This document shows positions 1 to 59,879 of a stretch of 64,000 nt of DNA, one piece after another. This stretch comes from Gadus chalcogrammus (Eukaryota; Chordata; Actinopteri; Gadiformes; Gadidae). Every line of letters begins with the position of its first letter. Positions within the stretch are counted from its first letter, which is position 1. The notes under the pieces were generated by a model that saw nothing but the letters and a program-made list of their open reading frames with translations, had not been told where the DNA came from and did no database searches. The stretch is from contig NC_079418.1 in assembly GCF_026213295.1 (NCBI RefSeq), forward strand, positions 9,274,752-9,338,751, given 5' to 3'. Both the position numbers and the translations under genes were made by a program.

Positions 1-389
1 TATTTATCTGTCATTCTATGCAGTGGCAGAGCTAGTATGTTGTATTCCTATCTATGAGTAACAGCTACTTATGCACACGGACCATCCATACAACTTTCCT
101 TTTCCACCGTGGCTATGTACTTTATGTATGTAGATATGTGTTGTATTCTGTGTATGTATGCTGGCTGCTGAAACACCTACATTTCCCTGCTGGGATGAAT
201 GAAGGATATCTAATCTTACCTTATAATTCGCAAAGTCAAATAGATGACCTGGGCAGAAAGCGATTATGGAAAGTAAACCGCACTCCGATTGGCTTAGGTT
301 CTAACCAATGGGGCGCAGTGAATCAGCAGCGTTAGCAGTTAGGTTAGATGTCACACACATTCACACTGACCTGTGACCTCCCCGACCAG

Positions 390-487
390 GCCGCGGCTGG
401 AGCTCCGCTACCCAATGAGCAGCGAGAAGCTCCGGGGGCTGGGCTGGAGGCCGAGGGTCCCCTGGACGGAGGGGCTCCGCAGGACAG
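390..487 (+). CDS. tgds: tgds penultimate coding exon
   Basis: Acceptor ...gaccag|GCC and donor ACAG|gtaact. The first base completes a codon begun in the previous exon. It contains the [10 protein letters not shown] segment typical of TGDS. Confidence 0.87.
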
Positions 488-897
488 GTAACTCACAGGT
501 CAAAGGTCACCAGGAGGTCAGGTAACAGGTCAAAGGTCACCAGGACCCCCTCCATCCTAATAGTCTAGTCCCACTTTTGGTTGACTGTGGCAATAGTGTT
601 GAATAGCTCCCTTCTTGAGACACACCCGACTATGGGAAGAGAGATGGATTGATTTATAGTCGAGCTGGGATTGTTTTTCAATGGTGGCTCGGTTACAGCA
701 GCAACGCATAATACCACGTCTGAGTACCGGACAAGGGCATTCATACTGTGGGCCATCGTGGATCTCTGTCGGCTTTTAAAATGTTGTTTCGTCTCCTCTC
801 TCTTCCAGTCGAGTGGTACAAAAGCAACCCAGACTTCTGGCCGGGCGAGTCCGAAGACCGCGGGAACGGGACCGGCATGATCACCTCTGATTCATGA
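390..897 (+). CDS. tgds: tgds, dTDP-D-glucose 4,6-dehydratase family (last two coding exons, 5' part outside window)
   Basis: Coding exons 390-487 and 809-897 are joined across a GT..AG intron (488-808). Exon 390-487 reads [20 protein letters not shown] followed by [11 protein letters not shown]. This matches the end of vertebrate TGDS, where RYPM.SEK..GLGWRPKVPW.EG is the conserved C-terminal segment of this short-chain dehydrogenase/reductase (extended NAD-binding) enzyme. The split codon G|TC then gives [19 protein letters not shown], ending in TSDS and TGA at 895-897. Phases agree (1 nt carried over, 2 nt completing). The catalytic YxxxK and NAD-binding exons are left of the window, so activity cannot be judged. 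The gene is convergent with ddx3x. The tail after [10 protein letters not shown] is less conserved and is inferred only from the open frame. Confidence 0.9.
809..897 (+). CDS. tgds: tgds last coding exon with stop
   Basis: Polypyrimidine tract and acceptor ctcttccag|TC. Reads [16 protein letters not shown] and ends TCT GAT TCA TGA. Confidence 0.85.
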
Positions 898-2200
898 TTC
901 AGTGTTTCTTACTTCATCAGAAGGAAGATGAGCTTTATCTGACTCAACTCAAAAAAGCAGCAAGTTCGATTCTACATGTGTTTTTACCAAGTCATTCAAG
1001 AAAGGGTTTTTATATTTATACATTTTTCCAAAGGCGATATATTATACCACCAGATGTGAGTGAGACCAGGTCCGAACCTCCTGGAAACTGACTTATGAAG
1101 TCGGCAAGATATCTAGGCGGACACGCCCACTTGTGATGTCAGAAGAGTCCGATCACACTCATAACAAACAATACGGTTCGTCACCTTTAAGGAATTCACA
1201 GATGCTTTGTAGTTCAAACTGAACATTTTACTTTTGGGCCAAAACCTTGGGGCCAGTTTTATCTGAATAATTGCCCGACGGGAACTTATAAAGAATACAA
1301 AGAAATGTCTGGGTTTTGATTCAAATCGTTTGATTACATTGTAAAGACTATTTTTGTACTGTAAAATATTTGCATTCCGTTTGTGGTTGACAAAAATAAA
1401 CACAAAATTAATAACTGACAGAATTGATCGTTATGTGACGAACTTGATAGAAAAAAGACAAACCCATACGTTACATTTTCAAAACCAAACCTTTAATTAT
1501 AAAATGATGATAAAACACGCACATATTTAAGTGTTGCACAGAGGGCTAAACTAATACATCAAGCACTAATCTACGAAGGGGGCGCTTGTTTTGGTGGCCT
1601 GTGCCTCCCTGGAGGCGGGCAAGTCTGATCGACTGACATTTATAAATATTAAAAGGTGACATATTACACCACCAGGTGTGAGTGATGGACACACTCAAAA
1701 CATGGAACAGCTTTAGGTTGAGGGTTTTAATTGAGCACGCCTCGCAAAATGAATCCTTGTCTTTGTTTGCTATCCTGCTGTAGTGTCTTTGCAATTTTTT
1801 CATTTGTGTATTTGTCAGTGCACATTACATACACAATTATCACAGTCCATGCCCTAACATTTTGTGTAGATGTGTTGCATAGGTTTCAAGCCAGTTGGCT
1901 AATTTGTAACCCCAGTACCCGGTCAGGCAAACCTAATAGATACTCCAAATATAATTTTTCAAAGAACTACATAGTAGTGCGAGTTAGTCATGCAGCCGAT
2001 GTCACGATCAACATTTCAGATTATATCCGGTTGAAGTATCGGTGTTTGCTATCTGGCTGTAGTTACTGATGTAGTTTGTGTGTTCTCTATTCTACTTTAG
2101 TTTGTGTGTTTGCTATCCTTAGATAGTTTAGATGCTGGCTATCCGGCTGTAGTTACTTGTCGAGTTCCCGTAGACTTCGCCCAACCCCCGGCCTTAACAT
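898..2200. other. tgds 3' flank / intergenic
   Basis: No coding exon seen. It holds a decayed copy of the palindromic MITE family (about 1035-1192) and a half copy (about 1649-1690). An AATAAA at about 1393 on the + strand could serve as the tgds polyadenylation signal. The rest is AT-rich with no recognisable structure. Confidence 0.4.
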
Positions 2201-5200
2201 GAGCGAACACCAACACACGAAAGGCCCCCAAAAAAGATGCAAATGACATCAAAGTATCAACAGATCCACATGTTTATTTATTTGTGTTACAAAGACTATA
2301 AAGATCGCCACTTGCCAGACATTCACAAGAGTGTAGGGGAAGGAAAAAAAAAACAGCAACTCAAATGAACCAAAAAATTAAAATGGAAATAACTGGAGAG
2401 AATCTGGACATTGTTTTTTCGTACGGTTATGTTTTGTCTTTTTTTTTGGTTTATTTTATGTTTTTTATTTTTTTTCTCATTTACCATTTTTGATCTTAAC
2501 GTTTTGTTTTTATTTTATTAATCCAAACCTTGGCATTGTTGGTTTCCGATTTTTTTAGTTCGCCGATTTAAAGACGGTTGATTCCAGCAGATCAGAATTT
2601 GTTGGCAATGACAGCCTGTTACGCGAACAGGCTTACAGATCCGATAGAGAGTCCAATATGACTTTAAAGGCAACTTCTGTAGGATTTTCTCCAAACGCAT
2701 CGCTGTCGATACTGACCGCCGAGCTGTTGGTGCTAGAATTCGGATCCCGTGAGCCGCTTCCCCAAAAAGCAGATTTATCGGAAAGCCTTTTGAGCGATTG
2801 AAATTTAAATTTCTGCCCGTCATCGAGAAGAAATAAAATAAAATTGAAATCGGAAAAATTTGAGAACTTTTACAACTTTTTTAAAAGAGACAACGTGAAA
2901 AATAAGCGGTTCACTTGGGACCGATTCGTCTAACATCAACACTTTCAACAAAATGTCCTCTGGCTCGCGGAATTCCTTCAAACGGGAATTCCTGCTATCT
3001 TGCCAGAGGAACGTCGCGGCAAAAAACAGCGATGAATGAAACGAGAAATTCCTACACGTCGCTTCTTTAACATTTAAAAAGCTCACACTACCCGAGAAAA
3101 ATAGAAATTTCCACTCACACGATCCACGATATTTCGACATTCAACTGCCAGTGTTTTGTTTAACTGTCTTTTGGTCAAGTGACTTTCAATATCATTTTTT
3201 TTTTTTATTAGGCTTATAAAAATAAATATTTCTCAAAAATGCTTGATAAATTACACAAACTAGCAGCAGAAGTAGATTCTAGGTCTTTGTTGTTGTGTGC
3301 AAATATGCTAATTTCCTCTGTAACTGTCCATCATGAACCCCTTCCTGTGACCCCCCCCCGGCTGCCTCGGCTGAAAACCCCCGTCCCCCACACACTGTTT
3401 CGTTCAACACACACTCTGTAGTTGAACACACACACACACACACACACACTTCCTCACTCAATCACCCTGTGACTTCAATAAAACAAACGCACACAGTAGT
3501 GGTCGTTGTCTTAAGACACGCACACACACACACACACACACTCTCCCCTGAGGGCGCAAAGGGAATGCCCTCGAGAAAATGTCTGCTGAACGTTAAAGCT
3601 GAATGTACAAACCTAAATAAGTATCGTGTCGCAGCGCATCAGAAAATCAGGGGTGGATTTAAAAGTTCCATCAACCACATGTAAATTGGGGCGGCTGGTG
3701 TGGGGGGGGGGTGTTAGGGGACGACCGCTAACCGCTGGGCTACCAGAAGCGTAGCACCTTGAATGTGTACGGCTATGGAGAACCCCGCTGTGTACAGGAT
3801 TATGACTGTGAAAGGCCAACCCTGCCGTGTTTGACTATGTGACTGGAAACCGCTGTGTGTAGGACTGTGCGGACAGTGCAGGGAGCAGGACTATAGAACG
3901 ACCGTGTGCAGGGATATAAAACCAGGGGGGTGAGGAGGGGGCCAACGGAGACCACCGCTGGTGTGGGGGAACACCGCTGTTTAACTGGGGGACGTCTAAT
4001 CAGGACCCCCTGCTGGGAAAGGGGCGTCACCAAATTGAATGCGTCAAACGTTGGGGAAAAACGTTCGGGGTTGATAGATCCCGTGAACGACCTCCTCCGG
4101 AGATAAAGGTGTGGGGACTTCCCCTCTCGGAGTGGAGGGGAGAGTGGGGAGAGGGGAGAGCGTTGGTCGTGGCGCATGTACAAAATTATCTATTTACAAA
4201 TCTGCTTGTGTGTGCTACGACGTCGTCTTCATGGTCCGAGTTCATGGGGTATACCGGCTGTTCTTGAACTTCACAGGGTCCTCGTTACTGACTCGGGGGG
4301 GGGGGGGGGGCAGCATGCCTTGCCGGGGGCTCAGGTGGAAGATGTTGGAATTCGATAAGATCAAGGCACTGCGCAGGTCTCACAGTAAGTATGGGGTTCG
4401 TTCAGACACAATCCTAGCCGTGTAAACCCAGGAGAAGGCCCCCTGTGTTGAAAACAGAAATCTTGCTAATAAAAAGGGGGAGTGTCCGAAGAATCAGTGG
4501 TCTGCTCCGAAAGGTCATTGTGTTGTGTTGCTACTCAAGGCGGAGGGTGGGGGGCTGGGGGGAGGTCAACTTTTAACGGCTCGTTCCATTATGGGCCCCG
4601 TCATGTCACCGCAGGGAGCAGGGTTCACTCCGTTCTGTTAGGACCTACGACTTTACGGAATCTGTCGAGGCGTAAAAGTCTACGTCTTTTCAGAATCCGT
4701 CCACGCGTAAAACTCCACGACTTCACGGAATCTTCTGAGGAAACAACTCTACGTTCTTTACGGAATGCTTCTTTTAACTGAATGCTCCTTGCCGGCACGT
4801 TGAGGTGCAAAGAGAACCGCTCACAACATCCCCTTGTAACAAATACAAAAACAACGCACACTGATGCCTAAAAAGCATGTGGGCTAGTACACCCTCAGCT
4901 CATATGCTATCCTCAAATACCTTATTTTAAATGTAGAAAAAAATGAACATCAGCAACAAAATGGTCACGAACTGCCAGCAGGTATAAAAACCGATTTATT
5001 TTTCTTCGCATTTGGGTCCAACTGAGAACTGTCTGGATTTTTGGCACTCAACCAATTTTAAGACTTTCCAACATAAAATCCAATCGTCTAAACGGTGGGG
5101 AGACAAAACAACATTTGGTGTCATGTAACAGATGCTGCCACAGTACTCTGCTTTCTAATCGTATTGAGGGGAAACGGATCCAGTTGTCCCATTGTAAGGG

Positions 5201-8200
5201 AAACTGATATATTTCTGACAAACGATTTCCCGAAGCAACCTAAAAGCCAGTGGCCAACGTTGCCACAAAACACAGCCAGAGACGCCCTGAACTCGCAGGC
5301 AAGACCCCGAACACATCACTGAGCAGAAGCGTTACCACGTAAAAAAAACACCTCCCTAGTTGCTCAAGGTCCAGAAGAGTCCACTGCCTAGAGTTGAGTT
5401 CCCAGATGAGATCATATTAATGCCCTCGCCACTGACTTGATTCAAGAGATTCCACAGGGATGCCCTCCCTCGAGTTGTGAGGGGTTTTGAGGTCTTCTCA
5501 GGTATTCAATGCTCTAACCATGGCCTAAAGACTATAGAGGGGCTCTGAACAAAAAAAAATCCAATTCAATTAAAACAATACCAGCGAAACTTTGTCCCGT
5601 TTGACAGTTCTAATTACACGTGGGTGTGTGGTTCTTCAGTTTCTTAACAATGCAAACCAGCCATCCTAGGAATCTAATAATAACTTGAGAAAAACGATTG
5701 AAATCACTATTGCTGTTGATTATTCTGGCGTGTACATGACCTCTCGTTGAAACTCTAATAAATTAAATATTTTGTAAGGCTGCCTCGTTTTTACAGCTTA
5801 CGTCTGTCGGGGGGAGTGAAAATCGATGTTTAAAAAAAAAAGATGGAGTACACAACAATTGAGAAAGAGACCTGAATTAGCTAAATAAAAGCCTGTAGAG
5901 GAATATTTCATTTCTGCTAAACTGCAGAATTTTATGTTTACTTCTTGACCAAAAAACAATAACACTTGCATACGTTAACTTGCCTTGTTTGTCTCTCAAA
6001 GCCGATGTGCAAAAAATTAAGGGAAGTAGAACGACAGGACCTCGCGTGTGTTACCAGCAAAGAATCTTCCTCACTGGCACTATTTAATAAGGGAAAATAC
6101 CCCCTTTTTTAACATTTGATTTTGTAAAACTAAATCCTTCTTTGACCCGAGGAAAACAAGGAACAAATGTGTCGCAAAACAAGATTCACCAAAAACGGTA
6201 CGCATCTCATTTGCAGACATTTGCACATATTTACCACAGATGTCGTAAATCCTAAATCACGTACGAGAATAGGAGCGTCTCAACCCCCGAATACCCGAAA
6301 AACGAGGCCCTGTTTAAAAAAAATATAAATAAATACAAAATGTACGTTGTTTTAATTTTTAAACTCAAATCGTACAGACTGTACATTTTGACTTCTGCTG
6401 CTCGGAAAAAAAAACATTTTAGAAGCGGGAATGGACTTCGTGTCGGGGTTAAGGAGACTAAAACCTAGCCTCCGATATATCGCCCGGACAGAACTAGCTT
6501 GGCTTCCCGGGCGTGACGCTCAGACGTTTAACTCGACTTCTATACAAAGCCGATGCTTTACCTCGACTTCTATACAAAGCCGATGCTAGTGGTGTCCAGC
6601 GCCACTGGCTAGTGATGCCCCGTTGTACGACGCCCACCCCCCCCAAAACACGCCCATCCCCCACTCGACTTTTTATCACCTCCAGGGAACCAAATGGATA
6701 AACTTCGAACGGCTTGTTTTTTTAGAGAAGACTTCTTCATACTAGACTCTCCAGGATAGAGTGAGCGAGAAATAAATTGAACTCTTTTGAAATTATTTGC
6801 TTTGTGTGTACCCCTTTGAAATAGGTGACTTTTGGCGGACGAGGGGCTTCTTTAAAACATCGACAGCGGAAATAGGTTTTCCCGTCTGCAGTCGTTGCGA
6901 CAAAGGATCAGTTTCCCAAAGCCAATCGGGCGCCACTGAGCTCTCCCGCGGACCGAACATTCGGACACTCGTTTTCAATTTTCGGCTGGTAGCAATGCGG
7001 GTTCCACCACTTCCATTTCTGGGGGTCAAAAGGTCGGTAAACCCAGTGCACAGCTTCACATTGTGTCTGCACATCCAATTCGTTTTTTCAGAGAAAATAA
7101 TCGTAACTGTTTTTTCCAAAAATGTAATCCATATCTTTTTTTTTTTTTTTGATTTAGTGGTCGGAATGGCTTTGGGAAACCCAGATGGTGCCCCCCTGAA
7201 CCCCCAGAGCTCACGGTGTGACACTTAGGTCACCTCGAAACAGGGCGTGCCTTCCCAAAAGCATGTTACCCCTCTGCCGTCGCCTCAACTGTCCCGCAAC
7301 CAGTACCTTTCGTGGAAAATGTCGTAAAATTAAAAGATACACCGGCTGTTGCGATGCTGTGACATGTCCTGCGTTTAACATGAACACATTGACGCCTTTT
7401 CATCAATTGGTTGTTTTGCTTCACACAAACTTCGGATGCAATCTTGGCATCCCCGAAAGCAGGATGCAGCGCGTGGCATTTGATATTTCAATTTCAAACA
7501 CACACACACAGACTGGTACTGGGCCTTCGCCGACGCGGGTTGAACACAGCGACGCAGATAAGATGCTTTTGGGATTCGGCGTGTCAATAAAACCCTGCGA
7601 TTGACTTCTATAGACGAACGATTTTTTAGGTTGTTTGCCAAGGTTTGATTTAGTTCTAGTTGGGTTTTTCCTTCCAAATAGAAATCCACAAAACATGTTC
7701 ACCAAAACATGATATTAAAGACATATTTGAGTCACAGCGGGCTAAAAAGTTGGTCGCCGGTTTTATACACATATATATATTTATTTATATTGATATATAT
7801 ATGTATATTCAGGTAATTAAAACAAAGAAACACAATTGCAGGAGATACCGTTCTGATTCTCGGAGGCACAGTACACTAACAAATGCTCCATTGTTTTTTG
7901 CAGCAAAGAGAAAAATGCATTTCTGAGCGGGTGGAATTTAAAAGTGCACAAGTTCACGACTTTACCACAGTTTGTCGTCGAGAAACAACCATCGTGTCTC
8001 GCCGGCACACCTGTCAATCAAATTTCTGCCTTTCTATCCAAAAAAAATGAAAACTCTGCTAGGATACTCTGACTGTCTGTCTATCTGTCGCATGGCCATG
8101 AGAAGACGGCCAGTTTCATGGGATCGCTTGAACGACGAAAACACTGAAAGCTCTCTTTTAAACGCTGTGTGACGACTACTGGTGGCTGGGCTGGGTGACC

Positions 8201-8977
8201 TATGAAAACAGCCATGCCAGTGCACACACGGTCACACATCGACACTTAAAAAGAACTCAAGTCCAGGGGGGAGGGAGGGGGGGATCTGGCGTCATGCCTT
8301 TGAATGCCGAGCCGTGGATTAAGGGAGTTAAGTTAGTGTGGATCTGGGAAACACAGGCTGGTCATACGCTGAAGTCAGGGGAGGGGGGAGGCGGTGAGTG
8401 ACAGCTACATAGAGGGGGGGGGGGGGGGGGGGGGTGAGCACTACGGCGGTCACCGCAACCCAAAGGTCGATGAACTTGAGGTCATACCTCCCTCCCGCAG
8501 TGTGATTCCCCCTGAGCGATTTTTAAGGGGAAACTAAGGCTTAAAGGGGGAAACTGAGTTTTTATTATCGTTTTATTTTTTTTTAACTCGACGACTCAAG
8601 ACTCTCCGTTTCTAATCCCCAGCGTTAAGGGGGAGCTTTGCGTTCGTCACGGTGATGATGAACCAAAGTGCACTAGAAGCTGAGGGGGTGGGGGTTTAGG
8701 GGGCGGGGCTAGCAAGCGATCAAAGACACAAAGTCCCATGAAAAACAACTGACTATTGTGTGGGATCCGTTTAGGGCTGTGGACTCTGTAATGGGAGGAG
8801 GTGGAGGGGATGCTGGACGAGGAAGAGGATCTAAAAGGGGGGGGCACAACATTTCCGCACGGGGGGGCATGCTGTGGAACGAAAACAAATAAACCACTAG
8901 GGGAGGGTACGGTGAGAGTAAGAGAAGGACGACGATAGACAAAGGGGGAGGGGTGAAGGGTCATTTGGGGGAGGGGT
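2201..8977 (-). other. ddx3x: Probable long 3' UTR / downstream region of ddx3x
   Basis: About 6.8 kb downstream of the ddx3x stop without a supportable coding exon. It has fewer recognisable transposons than the introns. On the minus strand AATAAA-type signals occur soon after the stop (around 8554) and again near 2270-2285. Vertebrate DDX3X is known for long 3' UTRs, so part of this stretch is plausibly transcribed; where it ends cannot be decided from sequence alone. Also present: (CA)n near 3428-3450 and 3521-3540, a G-run at 8419-8434, and small tandem repeats at about 4645-4780 and 6525-6590. Confidence 0.35.
4645..4780. repeat. Tandem repeat, about 35-bp unit, 4 degenerate copies
   Basis: Successive units start ctacgactttacggaatc, ctacgtcttttcagaatcc, ccacgacttcacggaatc and ctacgttctttacggaat. 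Confidence 0.6.
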
Positions 8978-38943
<29,966 letters not shown>

Positions 38944-39884
38944 AACTATTGAATATGGAGGAAAAATGTTGACGTTGGAAAGGGGTCTCTTTGTTTGCCG
39001 GGTTGATGTGAACGCTGCGTTAGCCCCGCTGCGCGTCGTCTGTGCGGCTTCTCTTCTCTCTTCTCTCTCTCTTGTGGGTCACTAGGAACGAGTCAGGTTG
39101 CAAATTCTACTGTCGTGTTTTACTTTTGGGTGGATTATTTTATTTTTCTTGCTACGACGGCCGCAACACATCCAGACTCAGCTGACGCTGCTGTGCTTCC
39201 AGCTCCGTGCTGTGAGTCAGATAGCAAGCTCTGTGATTGGCTCCCCCTGACCCGAGACTTCCAACGTATCGCGATATATAGAGCTACTGTGTATAAAAAA
39301 AAAAATAACACAGCATCTGTCGAATATGGAGTCAGAACATTTAGACTAAATAAATATACAATAACACCACACAATGACACATCAGAAGCCTATTCCAACG
39401 TGAAAGTTAGAGTAGTAGTTAGCATATGTGTACCATTTGACCTCATGTCCATATAGACTTCATCTCCATGTGACTTCATGTCCATATAGACCACATCTCC
39501 ATGTGACTTCACGTCCATGTGACATACTCTTTAATCATTGTTTGTAGTTTTAGAAATAACTCTAAGACAAGAAACACCATTTAAAAAGTTCATAAAGGTT
39601 AATAAGGATCCAACCTAATACAACATAATTTATCTATTTAAAAACATTGACACAATTCAACTAATCGTATAAAACGTATGGTTAATAAGAACATGTAAAA
39701 GAGCAGTTTGCCAGTTTTATATTTAATCTGCATAAATGTCATTAATCCTTACACTTTGGATGAGTATCACTAAAATTACTTTTTTGTGAGGAATAATGAG
39801 ATTACTTCATATAGTCTTCATCTCCAAATGACTTGTGATGACGATGGGACCCCTGGGAAACCTGTGAATCCTCTCCTCCCACTT

Positions 39885-40060
39885 TGAGTACCAGTAGTGG
39901 GAATGTTCATCTTAGTACTGGTACTGGGACTGTTCATCTTAGTACTGTAGTGGGAATGTTCATTTTAGTACTGGTAGAGGGAATGTTCATACTGGCAGTG
40001 GGAATGTTCATCTTAGTACTGGCAGTGGGAATGTTCATATTATACTGGCAGAGGGACTGG
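39885..40060. repeat. Tandem repeat, unit near gtactggtagtgggaatgttcatctta
   Basis: About six imperfect units of tagtactggtagtgggaatg followed by ttcatctta. Confidence 0.75.
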
Positions 40061-40529
40061 TACTCTTTGAAAGAGGCCTCTTTTTTGGCTCCACCGCTAA
40101 GATGCATTAAAGATGCAAGATGATTTAGTCTGTTGTTTAACCCCGCAGGTGATAGGGTTAGGGTTAGGCCTGTCCCCATATTAAGGTTATAGCCAGGGAA
40201 GGGTTAGATTTAGGGGGTTAGGGTTAAACCCTGTTTGTTCGAACCCCGGTCAGACTAAACAAAGGAACATCTACGGAAGCTGCTAAACACTGATTTGGAA
40301 TATAATGGATGTGATGTGATGGCAAACTGGCCAATTTTTAGGATGGTATCAAATGGCATTTGATGCCATTTGCGAGGAAATCAGCCGTGATTCTAAAATC
40401 AGGGCTGATTTACTGATCAAGACAATTACGAAATTTGCCATCGGTAAGTATTGACATGTGAAGAAGTTAAGTGAATAAGCATTTGTGGTGATATTAGTAA
40501 CCATTACTAGCACTAACATTACCACTAGA

Positions 40530-40830
40530 ACTCTTTACGCTACACTTTACTACACCTAATTTCTTATTATTACTTATTACCCCCGTCTTAGTATCTCTTA
40601 TTATTACTTGCTTTATTTGTATTACTATTATTTATAATTATGATCTAGGCTGCTCCTTATTTTTCCTTATTTTTTTACATAATTAGAATTGTACTTCTCT
40701 TTCTTTACATTATCATGTATTGCTGCTGTTATGTGGCTGTTGAGGAACCAAGCCTAAGAATTGTACTCTTGTGTACTTGTGCAATAGGATGTAATAAAAG
40801 TAGTCCTCATTCTGATTCTGATTGAGATGA
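40530..40830 (+). mobile_element. Putative LINE 3' end (copy 2)
   Basis: tgttatgtggctgttgagga, then aatgtaataaaag-type end with cattctgattctgatt tail. Confidence 0.5.
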
Positions 40831-41569
40831 TTAATAACAGCAGTGCAGGGCGTAACACCCGGGTAAAATCGGCAGGAGCTATTTTGTCATTGTAGTCTTC
40901 ATTGTGATGTTGTGTTACCGGTTGGGTTGTGTGTAACCACACCCTGCTGGTGCGACTGACTTCATTATTATTTCATTTATCTTAAGAATGCAATTACAAA
41001 TGATTGACTAGACTGAGGGGATTGCATTTTTGGTTCCATTTTTTACTGAGGAAATAGGAATGTATCAAATATTCAACGTAAACATAGGCTAACATTTTTA
41101 GCAATTAAAACTCCTTGAAAAAACACATATTTCTCTTAAAATTATACAGACAATACATCTTTTTACAGGCTTCATGGAGCCCAGTGGTTCATATGACCTC
41201 TGACACGCCGAAGGCCCTGGTTAGTGGGGTTGCAAAGCAGGCCACACTATTGTTATTCTGGGCCTTCGTCATTATACTTGGGTGTAATTATCTCCTCCAT
41301 CAGATTTTCAGTACCGGTAATTAACACCAAATCAATACCAAGAAGTTGGGCATATCAATGTAAACTCTTATGGCCAAACATTTAGACGTTTTAATTATTC
41401 ATTTGTATTGCTTTTTTTTTTTTAATACTTTCTATAATAATATTATTTAATATGGGAGGTGAATGGGGGCAAAACGCTATAACCAACCCCTCCAAACGGG
41501 AAAACCTGAGAGCTGTTGAATACACATATGTAGGCTGGAAGTAAGGAGGTGTAACGGTTTACAATACAC

Positions 41570-41826
41570 TTTACACTCTACTACACCTCATTAATTATTA
41601 TAACTTATTACCACTGTTTTAGTTTCTCATATAACGACTTACTACATTTTATCCTTTTTTTTTATTGTGATCTATGCTGCTACTTATTTTTACATATTTT
41701 TCTCTCTATTTACTTTATCTTGTATTGTTGCTGCTATGTGGCTGTTGAGAAACCAAGCCTAAGATTTGTACTCTTGTGTACTGGGACAATAAGTTATCAT
41801 AAAAGTTATGATTCTGATTCTGAAAT
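41570..41826 (+). mobile_element. Putative LINE 3' end (copy 3)
   Basis: ctgctatgtggctgttgaga, then gaaaccaagcctaag and the gattctgattctga tail. Confidence 0.5.
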
Positions 41827-41974
41827 ACAGGGAGCGATGCAAAATAGCTTAATTTAGCACGCAGATTTTTTTCGGCACAACACGCATAAGGTTTGTCTGG
41901 ATAGTTTAGTCTGTAGGCTACCACGAAGATTTTGGAAAACCGTGAATAAATCACGCACGCATGCAAATGCCCAA

Positions 41975-42017
41975 ACACACACAAACACACACACACACAC
42001 GCACGCACGCACACACG

Positions 42018-42070
<53 letters not shown>

Positions 42071-42112
42071 GCACACACACTATACACTACACACTACACA
42101 CTACATACTACA
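41975..42112. repeat. (CA)n microsatellite with cacgcacgcacg variants
   Basis: Uninterrupted ca repeats in 42028-42065 with flanking cgcacgcac variants and a tacactacacac run. Confidence 0.92.
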
Positions 42113-42361
42113 CACACACGAACACACAGACTATAAAGAGCTTTGGTAGAAAAGTACATACAAAATTACTCCTAGCCCAATCTGGCAACACTGATGTCAG
42201 GCGGCCTTTCGGGATACGGGAATAGCTGAGTTTTCCTGACGTTATTTATGCAAAAATGAACAACACAATCACACACATCCTCCTTCATATTTCTATAGTA
42301 GCGTAGAAAACGTGGCGTGTGTTTGCATCCGAGTACCACGTCATTAAAGTTGAAACCCTGG

Positions 42362-42369
42362 AAAAAAAA
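42362..42369 (-). terminator. Pol III terminator of tRNA-Ser
   Basis: Eight T residues on the minus strand, three bases after the tRNA discriminator. Confidence 0.8.
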
Positions 42370-42371
42370 TC

Positions 42372-42453
42372 CGTCACGAACAGGATTCGAACCTGTGCGG
42401 GGAAACCCCATTGGATTTCGAGTCCAACGCCTTAACCTCTCGGCCACCGTGAC
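42372..42453 (-). tRNA. tRNA-Ser(CGA)
   Basis: Minus strand begins gtcacggtggccgagaggtt. Acceptor stem GTCACGG pairs with TCGTGAC (one G-U). The anticodon arm ttggactcgaaatccaa has loop CTCGAAA, giving anticodon CGA. The long variable arm is atggggtttccccg-like, as in serine tRNAs, and the T arm contains ggttcgaatcc. 82 nt, discriminator G, no intron, no encoded CCA. A T8 run (42362-42369) just downstream is a Pol III terminator. Compact and undamaged, so probably functional. Confidence 0.93.
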
Positions 42454-42999
42454 TACGCATGTGCATGTCATAGTGTCTAATTTTGAAAGTGTCACGTGTT
42501 ACGTCACGTTTCTTGCATTTTATATGGAACGGTTCCTTTTTAACCAAATCCACCGTAAAATATACGATTTCTGAGTCAAAGCATTGTTTTTCATTATATA
42601 TATTTATTTATTATATATATATATTATTAATGTTCAGAAACATGGAATATTTCTTCAAAATTCGGTTTACACTACTAATAAATAAAATGGAAGAAAAACA
42701 CTGTCACCATGCATGAATGTTTGGTAAACAGGAATCCATACATTTTAAATATACTCTGGTGAGAATAACTGATCATCCTCCACCGACGACAGTAGCGGCC
42801 ATCAACGCGATCTCTGGCAAGAAAAGCAACCAATCTCAGAGGGGTAAATGATAATTGAAAAAAATATTATTTGTAGATTCTTTCAAAAAGTTTTTATTTC
42901 GTGAATTTATGTAAGCCACAGTTCATAAACAAGTCATTTGTAAAAATAAAATTAAGATATAATATAAATATCACCACACACACGTCAAGTGACCAGGTC

Positions 43000-43225
43000 G
43001 CGTGACCACGTCACGTGACCGAGTTAACTGACCAGGTCATGTGACCAGTTCAAGCGACCAGGTCCTTCTTGAGGGTCACGTGACCAGGTCATGTGACCAC
43101 GTCATGTGACCAGCTCCTTCTTGAGGGTCAAGTGGCAAGTGCCCAGGTCATGTGTCCAGGTCCTTCCTGAGGGTCATGTAACCGGGTCATGTGACCAGGT
43201 CCTTCCTGATGGTCATGTGACCGGG

Positions 43226-43250
<25 letters not shown>
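43000..43250. repeat. Tandem repeat spanning the ccdc14 stop codon
   Basis: Motifs catgtgaccaggtccttcct, then gagggt/gatggt recur downstream of and across the stop at 43226-43228; upstream units degrade to gtgaccaggtc. Confidence 0.82.
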
Positions 43251-59831
<16,581 letters not shown>

Positions 59832-59879
59832 GGCTAACAACACTTGGCGAAGAGTGTTTTATCCACTATCTTCTTTAGT

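Larger units (their letters stand above)
38944..42371. other. Intergenic region between ddx3x and ccdc14
   Basis: Contains the upstream part of the ddx3x promoter region, a roughly 27-bp tandem repeat (39885-40060), two copies of the putative LINE 3' end and a (CA)n block at 41975-42070. No protein-coding exon is supportable. Confidence 0.5.

Noticed and set aside
7101..7260. Overlapping 143-codon frames on both strands (6793-7228)
   Set aside because: No domain or composition typical of protein; chance open frames in the ddx3x downstream region.
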